13,641 nucleotides of DNA from an uncultured Actinomycetes bacterium (lineage in GTDB: Bacteria; Actinomycetota; Actinomycetes; Nanopelagicales; Nanopelagicaceae): positions 1 through 13,641 of the forward strand of contig CAIVOW010000176.1 in assembly GCA_903907665.1 (NCBI GenBank), written 5' to 3'. Numbering within the stretch: the stretch's first letter is position 1; each line of letters starts with the position of its first letter. This document shows, piece after piece, positions 1-7,660 of this stretch. Made by a program: the position numbers and the translations under genes. The notes under the pieces were generated by a model. That model did not search any database. It had not been told where the DNA came from and saw nothing but the letters and a program-made list of their open reading frames with translations.

Positions 1-7
1 CCCGCAG

Positions 8-1114
8 TTAGCCTTCAGCTGGTAATTCGGTCGAGATTTGAGCCTGAATTGCCCCAACTTCGCCAGCAATTTCGCCAGCAATTTCGCCAGCAATTTCGGT
101 GAGTTCATCGATCTCAGCAGCAGGCTTCGGTTTCTCAATACGCTCAACAGGGTTATCCGGATGAATATCGATACGGCAACCAGTCAAGCGAGCAGCTAGA
201 CGTGCATTCTGACCATCTTTTCCGATGGCAAGGGAAAGTTGAAAGTCCGGAACAATTACCTTGATTGAGTTTGGATCATTATTGACGCTCACTGCGCTTG
301 TAACTCGCGCTGGCGCTAAAGCGTTTGCGACATAGGTTGCCGGATCCTCTGACCAATCCACAATATCAATTTTTTCACCAAAGAGTTCATCACTAACAGC
401 GCGTGAACGCGCTCCGCTTGGACCAATCAAAGCGCCCTTTGGACTTACTCCTGCGCGATGTGTACGAACTGAAATCTTTGAACGTTGTCCAGGTTCTCTT
501 GAAACTCCCATTACTTCCACAACGCGATCGTTAATCTCTGGAACTTCGAGTGCAAATAGCGCCTTCACTAATTGTGGGTGAGTGCGCGACAATGTGATTT
601 CGGGTCCTCGCTCCCCTTTTTCAACTCTCACTACAAAAGCTTTAATACGGTCACCATGCTTAAAAATTTCACCTTTAACTTGCTCGTTAGGTGGAATTTT
701 TCCTTCAGTGCGTCCGCCCAGGTAAACGTAAACGATTGCTTCGTCTCGGCCCTGCTGAACTTCCCCCGAAATGATGTCACCAATTGATGCTGAGAATTCT
801 TCAAGCACTGCATTGTCGCGTTCCTCGCGCATGCGTTCTTTAATAGATTTGCGAGCAATGGATTCTGCAATCACTTCGAATCCCTCTGGATTATCAATAA
901 CGGTTTCTAACCAAATTCCTTCTTCATCATATACGGGAACATGAATAACAAACTCACCAGTGACCCGGTTATAAACACAGCGACCCTTTGGTTTAGATTC
1001 TGGAAATTCTGCATATGCCTCTGCAACGCGGTTCTCGATGTAATTAATAAGTTGTTCAATCGGCATCTTGCGATCTTCGGCAAGGGCGACTAACCCTTGA
1101 AAATCAACGGCCAT
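8..1114 (-). CDS. nusA: Transcription termination/antitermination protein NusA
   Basis: NusA binds RNA polymerase and nascent RNA in the cytoplasm and modulates pausing, termination and antitermination. The 368-residue product has the usual domain order: an N-terminal polymerase-binding domain (about 1–105), an S1 domain (about 112–178, from GDIISGEV to ITLSR), KH1 (about 200–275, with GPSG at 231–234 and the family stretch EKIDIVDWSEDPAT near 247–260) and KH2 (about 283–320, with IGKDGQNAR at 297–305). It lacks the C-terminal acidic repeats of E. coli NusA, as expected outside the proteobacteria. The tail after residue 325 is low complexity and carries three tandem IAGE units (341–352). The ATG overlaps the rimP stop by one base (TAATG), with a weak AAGG about 10 nt upstream, so translation is probably coupled. 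It is last in the visible operon; infB is expected beyond the left edge. Confidence 0.97.
   Translation of the reverse strand: MAVDFQGLVALAEDRKMPIEQLINYIENRVAEAYAEFPESKPKGRCVYNRVTGEFVIHVPVYDEEGIWLETVIDNPEGFEVIAESIARKSIKERMREERDNAVLEEFSASIGDIISGEVQQGRDEAIVYVYLGGRTEGKIPPNEQVKGEIFKHGDRIKAFVVRVEKGERGPEITLSRTHPQLVKALFALEVPEINDRVVEVMGVSREPGQRSKISVRTHRAGVSPKGALIGPSGARSRAVSDELFGEKIDIVDWSEDPATYVANALAPARVTSAVSVNNDPNSIKVIVPDFQLSLAIGKDGQNARLAARLTGCRIDIHPDNPVERIEKPKPAAEIDELTEIAGEIAGEIAGEVGAIQAQISTELPAEG
61..96 (-). repeat. 12-bp perfect tandem repeat, 3 copies, in nusA tail
   Basis: The unit CGCCAGCAATTT (plus strand) occurs three times head to tail without mismatch. A degenerate partial unit lies at about 49–60. 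It is in frame with nusA and encodes three consecutive Ile-Ala-Gly-Glu units near the C-terminus. Because the unit is a multiple of three, copy-number changes would alter tail length without shifting the frame. Confidence 0.9.
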
Positions 1115-1557
1115 TATTCAGCAGCCTTAAATTCAACTTGTACAATCGCTTTTTTCATATCAACGAAAGCAACGTCAAGATCTCCTATAAAAACTCTCTC
1201 TTCGGTTGAATCTCCGATGCGGCCTTCATGAACGGCGCCATCCAACATCGTCGCTTTAATTAGGCGGCCCTTATTCTTTCGCCAATGACGAGGAACTGTG
1301 AGCGGGCGATCGATTCCTGGTGATGTAACTTCAAGCGTAAAAGGTGTGCTTCCTAATTCAGGCAGAGCCTCAACAATTTCAGAGATGTTCCGGGAAATTT
1401 CAGTTACTTGATCGAGGTTAAGGCCAAGTTCGCCATCAACAATCACGGTTAACAGACTTTTTCTACCAGCTTTAACTAGCGTGACATCCTCAAGAAAGGC
1501 GTTGGAGGATTCAATAGTGGGAGTAATGGCTTCGGCTATGCGATCACGAACAGTCAT
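1114..1557 (-). CDS. rimP: Ribosome maturation factor RimP
   Basis: RimP assists maturation of the 30S ribosomal subunit. From the ATG at 1557 the product is 147 residues, normal for the family. It shows the expected N-terminal alpha/beta domain (…LEDVTLVKAG…LLTVIVDGELGLNLDQ), the hallmark stretch LEVTSPGIDRPL, and a C-terminal SH3-like domain with G(R)IGDSTEERVFI. A GTG five codons upstream (1572) is also in frame. I prefer the ATG because a G-rich ribosome-binding stretch (TGGGGT) sits 5 nt before it, while nothing like one precedes the GTG. It lies 25 bp after the TauE-like gene and overlaps nusA by one base. The rimP–nusA pair is a very widely conserved unit. Confidence 0.93.
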   Translation of the reverse strand: MTVRDRIAEAITPTIESSNAFLEDVTLVKAGRKSLLTVIVDGELGLNLDQVTEISRNISEIVEALPELGSTPFTLEVTSPGIDRPLTVPRHWRKNKGRLIKATMLDGAVHEGRIGDSTEERVFIGDLDVAFVDMKKAIVQVEFKAAE

Positions 1558-1582
1558 ATTTACCCCAGACACTATTTAATTT

Positions 1583-2362
1583 TTAGGACGCAGTTATTAG
1601 TACAACCCAATCATAACCCACCTTTGCAATAAGCAAAAATGTCACACCCAGGAATACTTTTCGTACCAATGGAGAGCCGCCTTTGATTGCCATCCGCGTT
1701 CCAATGAGCGCACCGGTTACGTTGGCAACGGCCAAAATCAATCCCACATGCCACCAAATATGCCCAGTGATCTGAAAGGAGATTATCGCTGCGACATTTG
1801 TTGCCCAATTAACCAGTTTTGCCGTTGCTGATGCTTTCAGAAATGCATAGCCAACGACACCAACAAGGATGAAAAGTAGGAATGTTCCCGTGCCTGGACC
1901 AAATATTCCATCGTAGAATCCGATGAGTAGCCCAAAACTACCAACAATCCAATGCCGCACCGTCGCAGTAAATTTAAGGTTTTCCACCATTCCAAGTTCT
2001 GGTTTAAACCATGTATAAAGTGCGACCACGATCAAAAGTGCAAGTATTAATGGTCTAAAGAAATCTTTGGGGACGGATGCCGCTAGTCGAGCCCCTGTCA
2101 TAGATCCAATGAATGCAGGAATGGCCATATATGAGGCAATACGTAAGTCCGGCTTTACCCGCTTAAAATAATTATATGTAGCCGTAGTAGTTCCAAAAAC
2201 TGCTGGAATTTTATTAGTTCCAAGAATCATTGGGAGCGGTTTATCTGAAATCCCGATTAATAAAGCAGGAAGCTGTACTAGTCCTCCGCCGCCAGCCATT
2301 GCATCAACAAATCCAGCAAAGCCAGATGCGATAGCGAGAAAAAGCCAGGTCGCTAGTGACAT
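1583..2362 (-). CDS. TauE/SafE family membrane transporter (putative sulfite/organosulfur anion exporter)
   Basis: This is a polytopic membrane protein of 259 residues with about seven to eight hydrophobic segments. The family signature occurs twice, as its internal pseudo-duplication predicts: GFVDAMAGGGGLVQLP at 17–32 and GFYDGIFGPGTGTFLL at 148–163. Characterised TauE/SafE members move sulfite, sulfoacetate or related anions across the cytoplasmic membrane. The substrate cannot be read here because no sulfur-metabolism gene is nearby. The ATG overlaps the proS stop by one base (TAATG). I see no Shine–Dalgarno, so expression probably relies on coupling to proS. It sits between proS and rimP, inside an otherwise housekeeping operon where such a transporter is not usual. 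Confidence 0.88.
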   Translation of the reverse strand: MSLATWLFLAIASGFAGFVDAMAGGGGLVQLPALLIGISDKPLPMILGTNKIPAVFGTTTATYNYFKRVKPDLRIASYMAIPAFIGSMTGARLAASVPKDFFRPLILALLIVVALYTWFKPELGMVENLKFTATVRHWIVGSFGLLIGFYDGIFGPGTGTFLLFILVGVVGYAFLKASATAKLVNWATNVAAIISFQITGHIWWHVGLILAVANVTGALIGTRMAIKGGSPLVRKVFLGVTFLLIAKVGYDWVVLITAS

Positions 2363-4092
2363 TAGCTAGAAGTTATAACTTTGTTTATCTGCTCGGGAGC
2401 CCCATCAAGTGCAATTTCGACTTTATCTCCGCTTCTGCGATTGCGAAGTTCTACTTTTCCATCAGCGAGTGCTTTTCCAACAATCACAATAAATGGATTT
2501 CCAATCAACTCTGCATCTTTAAATTTCACTCCAGGGCTCGCATCACGGCGATCATCCAACATCACTCGAAGCCCTTTGGCTTCTAAATCAGTTGCTAACT
2601 TTTCAGCCGTATCAAAGGGTAAATCTTCCTTACCCGTTGCCACAATATGCACATCTGCGGGCGCTACTTCGCGTGGCCAAATGAGTCCGATTTCGTCGTG
2701 GCTTTGTTCTGCGATAGCGGCAACCGCACGTGAAACTCCAACACCATACGAGCCCATCGTAACAACACGAGCCTTGCCATCTTTATCCAGCACAGTTAGA
2801 TCAAGAGCCTCGGCATATTTTCGACCAAGTTGAAAAATATGGCCAATTTCAATTGCGCGATCAATAACAACTGGAGTTGCACACGCCGGACATAAATCTC
2901 CAGCCTTTACTTCTGCAGCTTCGATAAAAGCTTCAACCTCAAAATCTCGGCCATGTGTTACATACATGACATGCTTTTCACGGACGTTGGCACCGGTAAT
3001 CCAATGTGAACCCTTGACGATACGAGGATCTGCATAGACGGTAATCCCATGTTGCTTTGAATCTTGTGGCCCAACATAACCCTTTACAAGTCCAGGGAAC
3101 TTCTTAAAATCATCATCTTCAAATAGTCGCAACTCTTCAACCCCAGGGAGATTTGCCTCAAGGCGTTTCAGATCTACTTCACGATCACCGGGAACCAGGA
3201 TGGAAATTGCTTTGCCATCGGCCATTAGTAGAACATTTTTTAGCGTATCACTCGCTTGAAATCCACCACCATGATTCTGGTTTAGAAGATCAACTAGCGA
3301 GTCAATCGTTGGAGTATTAGGCGAATCAAAAACTTTCATAGCGGGTGCTGCCTCGCCAGAATAATCAGCAACTTTTGTCACCATTGCTTCAACGTTCGCG
3401 GCATATCCGCACTTAGGACAAAGTACATAAGTATCTTCACCAGTAGCGCATGGAGCCAGAAATTCTTCAGAGCGTGAGCCACCCATGGCACCTGATACTG
3501 CTGAGACAATGTTGTATTTCAAACCAAGTCGATCAAAGAGGGAAATATAAGCCTGCCGATGTTTCTCATACGAAGCGGCAAGTCCAGCGTCGTCAATATC
3601 AAAGGAATAGGAATCTTTCATCACGAATTCACGACCACGAATAATTCCACTACGAGGACGAGCTTCATCACGGTACTTTGTCTGAATTTGATAGATAGAA
3701 ATTGGAAGATCTTTATAAGAAGCAAACTCACCCTTAATCATCAGCGTGAACATCTCTTCATGTGTTGGACCAAGAAGCATGTCGTTTCCGCGGCGATCTT
3801 TTAACCGAAAGAGAGAGCCGCCGTATTCTTCCCAACGCTTAGTTCGTTCATATGGCTCACGAGGCAGGAGCGCTGGAAAATGCACTTCTTGAAATCCTGC
3901 AGCATCCATCTCTTTGCGAACAACGCGTTCTATATTTCTAAAGGTGATGTAACCCAGTGGAAGCCATGAGTAAATTCCAGCAGCAATACGGCGAACGTAT
4001 CCGGCGCGTACTAGTAGACGATGTGAGGCTACTTCAGCGTCTGCTGGATCATCACGAAGGGTACGAAGCAGAAGAGTCGACATGCGCAGCAT
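2362..4092 (-). CDS. proS: Prolyl-tRNA synthetase (bacterial type, with editing domain)
   Basis: This enzyme charges tRNA-Pro with proline in an ATP-dependent reaction. The 576 residues match the length of bacterial-type ProRS (E. coli 572). Visible class II features are GPTHEE at 108–113, motif 2 around [16 protein letters not shown] (141–156) followed by VMKDSYSF, and motif 3 [10 protein letters not shown] at 446–455. A YbaK-like insertion domain spans about 235–390, which in this family hydrolyses mischarged Ala-tRNA-Pro. The anticodon-binding domain is about 470–570 (VHIVATG…[25 protein letters not shown]). CPKC (225–228) and CPAC (401–404) flank the insertion domain and could form a metal site, which is inference. 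The start MLRMST matches the usual actinobacterial N-terminus. It begins 9 bp after ispG, with the ispG stop inside a TAAGGTA ribosome-binding stretch. Confidence 0.97.
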   Translation of the reverse strand: MLRMSTLLLRTLRDDPADAEVASHRLLVRAGYVRRIAAGIYSWLPLGYITFRNIERVVRKEMDAAGFQEVHFPALLPREPYERTKRWEEYGGSLFRLKDRRGNDMLLGPTHEEMFTLMIKGEFASYKDLPISIYQIQTKYRDEARPRSGIIRGREFVMKDSYSFDIDDAGLAASYEKHRQAYISLFDRLGLKYNIVSAVSGAMGGSRSEEFLAPCATGEDTYVLCPKCGYAANVEAMVTKVADYSGEAAPAMKVFDSPNTPTIDSLVDLLNQNHGGGFQASDTLKNVLLMADGKAISILVPGDREVDLKRLEANLPGVEELRLFEDDDFKKFPGLVKGYVGPQDSKQHGITVYADPRIVKGSHWITGANVREKHVMYVTHGRDFEVEAFIEAAEVKAGDLCPACATPVVIDRAIEIGHIFQLGRKYAEALDLTVLDKDGKARVVTMGSYGVGVSRAVAAIAEQSHDEIGLIWPREVAPADVHIVATGKEDLPFDTAEKLATDLEAKGLRVMLDDRRDASPGVKFKDAELIGNPFIVIVGKALADGKVELRNRRSGDKVEIALDGAPEQINKVITSS

Positions 4093-4101
4093 GTGAGTAC
4101 C

Positions 4102-5262
4102 TTACTTGACTGAAACAGTCGGTTCGCCCGACGCAACTCCAGCGCTTTCCATCTCTTCTGCAAGGCGCATCGCCTCTTCGATGAGAGTTTCTACGATTTG
4201 AGACTCTGGAACAGTCTTTATGACCACTCCTTTAACAAAAATCTGGCCTTTGCCATTGCCGGAAGCGACACCAAGGTCTGCTTCGCGTGCTTCCCCAGGA
4301 CCGTTTACAACACAACCCATGACTGCAACGCGTAACGGAACTGTCATGCCTTGTAATCCTGCCTGAACTTTTTCAGCCAATGTATATACGTCAACTTGTG
4401 CACGCCCGCACGAAGGACAAGAGACAATTTCCAACTTTCGCTGGCGCAGATTGAGCGACTCTAAAATGGAAATTCCTACTTTAACTTCCTCAACTGGCGG
4501 AGCGGAAAGTGATACACGAATTGTGTCTCCAATTCCTTCTGCCAAGAGGATTCCAAATGCAGTAGCAGATTTGATTGTGCCTTGAAAGATTGGGCCAGCT
4601 TCAGTAACACCTAGGTGAAGTGGGTAATCACATTTTGATGCGAGCAGACGGTATGCCTTAACCATAGTTACTGGATCATGATGTTTGACAGAAATCTTGA
4701 TGTCAGAAAATCCATGCTCTTCAAATAAAGATGCTTCCCAGAGAGCTGATTCAGCGAGTGCCTCAGGAGTTGCTTTGCCATATTTCGCAAGCAATCTTGG
4801 ATCTAGCGAGCCTGCATTAACGCCGATTCGAATCGGAATTCCTGCATCACCTGCTGCCTTTGCGACCTCTTTAACTTTGTCATCAAATTGCTTGATGTTG
4901 CCCGGATTCACGCGAACAGCTGCGCAACCAGCATCAATTGCTGCGAAAATATATTTTGGCTGAAAATGAATATCTGCAATAACAGGAATCTGGGATTTCT
5001 TCGCAATTTGAGCAAGTGCGTCTGCGTCATCTTGACTTGGCACTGCAACGCGAACTATTTGGCAACCAGATGCCGTTAATTCAGCAATCTGTTGCAGAGT
5101 TGCATTTACATCAGAAGTCAACGTGGTGCACATGGACTGAACACTTACAGGAGCATCACCTCCGACAAGAACGCTACCTACTTTTAGTTGCTTGCTCTTT
5201 CTGCGAGGAGCGAGCGTGGGTGGTGGCGCATCTGGCATTCCGAGATTGATTGCATTTTGCAT
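4102..5262 (-). CDS. ispG: 4-hydroxy-3-methylbut-2-en-1-yl diphosphate synthase (GcpE)
   Basis: IspG is the iron–sulfur enzyme of the MEP isoprenoid pathway that reductively opens MEcPP to HMBPP. The 386-residue protein has an N-terminal TIM-barrel part (SVQSMCTT near 40–47, [17 protein letters not shown] near 67–83, RVNPGNI at 117–123, RIGVNAGSL at 145–153). The C-terminal cluster domain supplies the three 4Fe-4S cysteines, C282 and C285 (SCPSCGR) and C317 ([11 protein letters not shown]). Glu324 is the expected fourth ligand, equivalent to E312 of E. coli. All key residues are present, so it should be active. It lies 9 bp after rseP and 9 bp before proS. Both junctions use the preceding gene's TAA as part of TAAGGTA, five bases before ATG. 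In many actinobacteria a GNAT acetyltransferase gene lies between ispG and proS; none is present here. Confidence 0.97.
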   Translation of the reverse strand: MQNAINLGMPDAPPPTLAPRRKSKQLKVGSVLVGGDAPVSVQSMCTTLTSDVNATLQQIAELTASGCQIVRVAVPSQDDADALAQIAKKSQIPVIADIHFQPKYIFAAIDAGCAAVRVNPGNIKQFDDKVKEVAKAAGDAGIPIRIGVNAGSLDPRLLAKYGKATPEALAESALWEASLFEEHGFSDIKISVKHHDPVTMVKAYRLLASKCDYPLHLGVTEAGPIFQGTIKSATAFGILLAEGIGDTIRVSLSAPPVEEVKVGISILESLNLRQRKLEIVSCPSCGRAQVDVYTLAEKVQAGLQGMTVPLRVAVMGCVVNGPGEAREADLGVASGNGKGQIFVKGVVIKTVPESQIVETLIEEAMRLAEEMESAGVASGEPTVSVK

Positions 5263-5271
5263 AGGACTACC

Positions 5272-6462
5272 TTACAAGTTGAAGTGGACTGGATTGAAAA
5301 TATCGGCCGCTAGAAGCAGTAACGAGAGGACAGCCAGGAATACAAAGACGACCAGGGTAAGGGGCGTGAGCGACTCCACATCAATCGGTCTAGGGTTTGG
5401 ACGCCGACGAACTCGGGCCCAGAGACTTCGAAGCCCATCGACGAGCGCGATTGCCATATGCCCGCCATCTAACGGAAGAAGTGGCAGCAAATTAAAAATC
5501 CCAACAAAAATATTTAGGCTGGCGATAATAAGTAGGAAAGTTCCAATCCGCTCGTTCCAGCTGAGCGCTGAGTTTCCAGCAGTTTGGGCAGAAGCTTCGG
5601 CTACGCCTATTACTCCTACGAGTCCAGCTGGATCTCTTTTCTCTCCACCGAAGGTTTGTCGAAAAAGAGCCGGTATTTTCGCTGGTAATTTCGCTAGCGA
5701 AGAAATGCTTCCGTTGAAAAGTTCGCGTGAGAGGTGTGCTGATTTATTTATTGCAGATAAAAATGGAGTGCGTTGTAAACCAATTTTGTTAATAACGCCA
5801 ATCATTCCAATTGTCTTACCATTAACTTTATGAGGTATTGATGTTATGGGAATGTCTAATTGCTGGCCATCGCGCATAACTGAGAAAATATTAGTTTTTC
5901 CAGGAGATTTACGAACTACATCGATATCACTATTCCAATCCTGAACTGGATAGCCGTTAATAGCTACAAAGGTATCTCCTGGAAGAATTCCTGCAGCTTT
6001 TGCTGGAGATGGTAAAGATTTCGTTGTGCAAGTGCTGTTATTAGCGTTAATACAAGGAACAACTTGTGAAACTGTCGATGTAAGAGCAGTTGTCCCGACA
6101 CCAAAAAAGATTATAAAGATGAGAAGGTAGCCAATGACGAAGTGAAGGAATGATCCAGCGCCAAGTACTATCAATCGCTTAGGTGCGGAAGCTTTATAAA
6201 ATGCTCTGTGAGCATCGCTTTCAGGAAGCGCTTCACTGGCAGACATTCCGACGATGCGACAGTATCCACCTGCTGGAATTACCTTAATTCCAAATTCTGT
6301 TTCGCCTCGTTGGGTTGACCAAATTCGCTTTCCGAAACCAAGAAAGAACTCGGTAACTTTCATACCATAGTGCTTAGCCGTGAAATAGTGTCCAGCTTCA
6401 TGAATCATCACTGAAGTGAGCAGCGCAACTATGAATGCAATAACTCCAATAAGACCCATCAC
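5272..6462 (-). CDS. rseP: RseP/Rip1-type site-2 intramembrane zinc metalloprotease
   Basis: This membrane protease cuts transmembrane substrates such as anti-sigma factors within the bilayer. The 396-residue protein has an N-terminal membrane helix carrying the zinc motif HEAGH (21–25) and a second hydrophobic segment at about 106–128. A single PDZ domain covers about 153–210 (KAAGILPGDTFVAINGYPV). A C-terminal helix carries the other metal ligand, Asp332 in NLLPLLPLDGGH, and a final hydrophobic segment lies at 366–388. It resembles mycobacterial Rip1, which also starts MM and has the same spacing to HExxH. The usual GPxxN segment reads GAGSFLHF here. I chose GTG at 6462 (4-bp overlap with the dxr stop) because a GAGGAA ribosome-binding site lies 8 nt upstream. 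The ATG one codon later is the alternative. Its place between dxr and ispG is typical for Actinobacteria. Confidence 0.95.
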   Translation of the reverse strand: MMGLIGVIAFIVALLTSVMIHEAGHYFTAKHYGMKVTEFFLGFGKRIWSTQRGETEFGIKVIPAGGYCRIVGMSASEALPESDAHRAFYKASAPKRLIVLGAGSFLHFVIGYLLIFIIFFGVGTTALTSTVSQVVPCINANNSTCTTKSLPSPAKAAGILPGDTFVAINGYPVQDWNSDIDVVRKSPGKTNIFSVMRDGQQLDIPITSIPHKVNGKTIGMIGVINKIGLQRTPFLSAINKSAHLSRELFNGSISSLAKLPAKIPALFRQTFGGEKRDPAGLVGVIGVAEASAQTAGNSALSWNERIGTFLLIIASLNIFVGIFNLLPLLPLDGGHMAIALVDGLRSLWARVRRRPNPRPIDVESLTPLTLVVFVFLAVLSLLLLAADIFNPVHFNL

Positions 6463-7616
6463 GATGAGATTTCCTCTTCATTTACTAGTCGGTTTACTAG
6501 TTGCTCTGCAACTTGGTGCGTATCTTGCTCGATGGCACTGACATCGCTCAAATCTCTGGCAGCTGAATAACCCCGAACTTCTAGAATTTCTACAGTCTTA
6601 GATACTACGCGAAGGATTGAGGTGAAATCTAATTTTTTACTGAGAAATGCATGTACTGCTATCTCATTGGCAGCGTTGAAAACTATTGGCATTCCATTAC
6701 CAACTTCACCAACGCGATGAGCTAAATTTATTGCGGGAAATAATTCACTATTGATGGGACGAAATTCCCACGTGTGACTCTTCGACCAATCAACCGGGGT
6801 TGTAGAGCGCGCAATACGATTTGGGTAACCCAATGCGTAGGCAATCGGACCCTTCATATTTGGTGGACTTGCCTGAGCAATTGTGGATCCATCAACGAAC
6901 TCCACCATCGAATGCACAACAGACTGAGGGTGAATAACGGCCTCTATCTGAGAATAGGGAATGTCAAAAAGATAATGTGCTTCAATAATTTCTAACGCCT
7001 TATTCACAAGTGTTGCTGAGTTGATTGTTACAACAGGACCCATAGACCATGTCGGGTGAGCGAGCGCATCCTCAATAGTCACATTGCTCAAATCTTTGCG
7101 ATCTCTAAACGCTCCCCCGCTTGCAGTCAAAATTAATTTCTTAACTTCAGTGCTTTTGCCAGAGAGAAGTGCCTGATAAATAGCAGAGTGCTCGGAGTCC
7201 ACCGGGATGATTCGATCACGGCCATATTTCATTACTAAATCTCCACCAGCAACAAGTGATTCTTTGTTAGCAAGTGCAACAATATTTCCGGCTGCGAGCG
7301 CAGCGAGCGTTGGCCCTAGACCGATTGAGCCCGTAATACCGTTAACGACAATTTCGGCGCTCATGCTTGCAATTTCTGATGCTGCTTGGGGACCACAAAT
7401 TACGGAAACACCTTCGGGGGCCTCTGCGGAAAATTCAGCAGCACTCGTTCCAATAAGCGGAACTCTAAATTTCTTGGCTTGCTCAGCAAGCAGCGCATGG
7501 TTTGCCGATCCGGCCGATAGACCAATTACCCGAAAAAGTTCAGGGTTAGCGGCGACCACTTCCAGGGCCTGGACCCCGATTGAGCCTGTGGAGCCCAAAA
7601 TCACGATATCGCGCAT
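6459..7616 (-). CDS. dxr: 1-deoxy-D-xylulose 5-phosphate reductoisomerase
   Basis: Dxr converts DXP to MEP with NADPH and a divalent metal. It is the first committed step of the MEP pathway, which ispG serves later in the same operon. From the ATG at 7616 the product has 385 residues. The dinucleotide-binding loop GSTGSIG is at 8–14, close to the N-terminus as in the family. Further signatures are ANKES (116–120), metal ligands Asp140 and Glu142 in PVDSEHSA, ASGGAFR (165–171), HPTWSMG (187–193) and Glu209 in NKALEIIEA. The frame stays open upstream to an ATG at 7670, but those 18 residues would precede a normal N-terminus and run into gabT, so I reject them. It is the first gene of the left operon; a candidate promoter lies in the 44-bp gap before it. 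Confidence 0.96.
   Translation of the reverse strand: MRDIVILGSTGSIGVQALEVVAANPELFRVIGLSAGSANHALLAEQAKKFRVPLIGTSAAEFSAEAPEGVSVICGPQAASEIASMSAEIVVNGITGSIGLGPTLAALAAGNIVALANKESLVAGGDLVMKYGRDRIIPVDSEHSAIYQALLSGKSTEVKKLILTASGGAFRDRKDLSNVTIEDALAHPTWSMGPVVTINSATLVNKALEIIEAHYLFDIPYSQIEAVIHPQSVVHSMVEFVDGSTIAQASPPNMKGPIAYALGYPNRIARSTTPVDWSKSHTWEFRPINSELFPAINLAHRVGEVGNGMPIVFNAANEIAVHAFLSKKLDFTSILRVVSKTVEILEVRGYSAARDLSDVSAIEQDTHQVAEQLVNRLVNEEEISS
6471..6476 (-). promoter_or_regulatory. Ribosome-binding site of rseP
   Basis: GAGGAA on the minus strand, inside the dxr coding end, lies 8 nt before GTG (6462) and 11 nt before ATG (6459). The spacing favours the GTG start and a GTGA overlap with dxr. Confidence 0.6.
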
Positions 7617-7648
7617 GCCACCATTCTCTCGCACTTTCCAGTAGTAGT

Positions 7649-7654
7649 TACACT
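7649..7654 (+). promoter_or_regulatory. Candidate −10 element for gabT (leaderless transcript)
   Basis: TACACT fits the TANNNT form and ends 6 bases before the gabT ATG at 7661, so transcription would be expected to start at or next to the A of the ATG. No Shine–Dalgarno lies upstream of gabT, which agrees with leaderless translation, a common mode in Actinobacteria. No good −35 is visible. Promoter calls from short motifs are weak. Confidence 0.4.
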
Positions 7655-7657
7655 TTA
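7652..7657 (-). promoter_or_regulatory. Candidate −10 element for dxr operon
   Basis: On the minus strand TAAAGT fits TANNNT and would place a start site near 7645, about 29 nt before the dxr ATG. That leaves room for the GAGAG and GGTGG purine-rich stretches to act in translation. It overlaps the opposing gabT −10 candidate by three bases (7652–7654). No −35 match at proper spacing is seen. Confidence 0.33.
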
Positions 7658-7660
7658 GCC

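Larger units (their letters stand above)
7617..7660. other. 44-bp divergent intergenic region dxr/gabT
   Basis: This is the only sizeable non-coding gap in the window, lying between two genes that point away from each other, so it should hold signals for both. I see candidate −10 elements in each direction that overlap each other, a purine-rich stretch before dxr, and no ribosome-binding site before gabT. No convincing −35 box or dyad operator is visible. Confidence 0.75.

Noticed and set aside
1573..1582. Separate promoter for rimP–nusA
   Set aside because: The AT-rich stretch before rimP has loose −10-like hexamers but no convincing spacing or −35, and gene spacing supports read-through from the upstream operon.
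2381..2833. 150-codon plus-strand frame antisense to the proS 3′ end
   Set aside because: Ser/Ala-rich shadow of the anticodon-binding domain coding strand; no family features.
5192..5833. 213-codon open frame on the plus strand across ispG start and rseP end
   Set aside because: It lies antisense to two genes with complete family motifs, has a Ser/Arg-rich composition typical of shadow frames, and shows no recognisable domain.
7207..7644. 145-codon plus-strand frame antisense to dxr
   Set aside because: Low-complexity Ala/Ser/Pro translation opposite the intact dxr N-terminal half; no start signals.
7580..7660. 27-residue N-terminal extension of GabT
   Set aside because: It is antisense to the dxr N-terminus, Ser-rich, and places the family N-terminal region too far in; ATG 7661 fits the promoter candidate.
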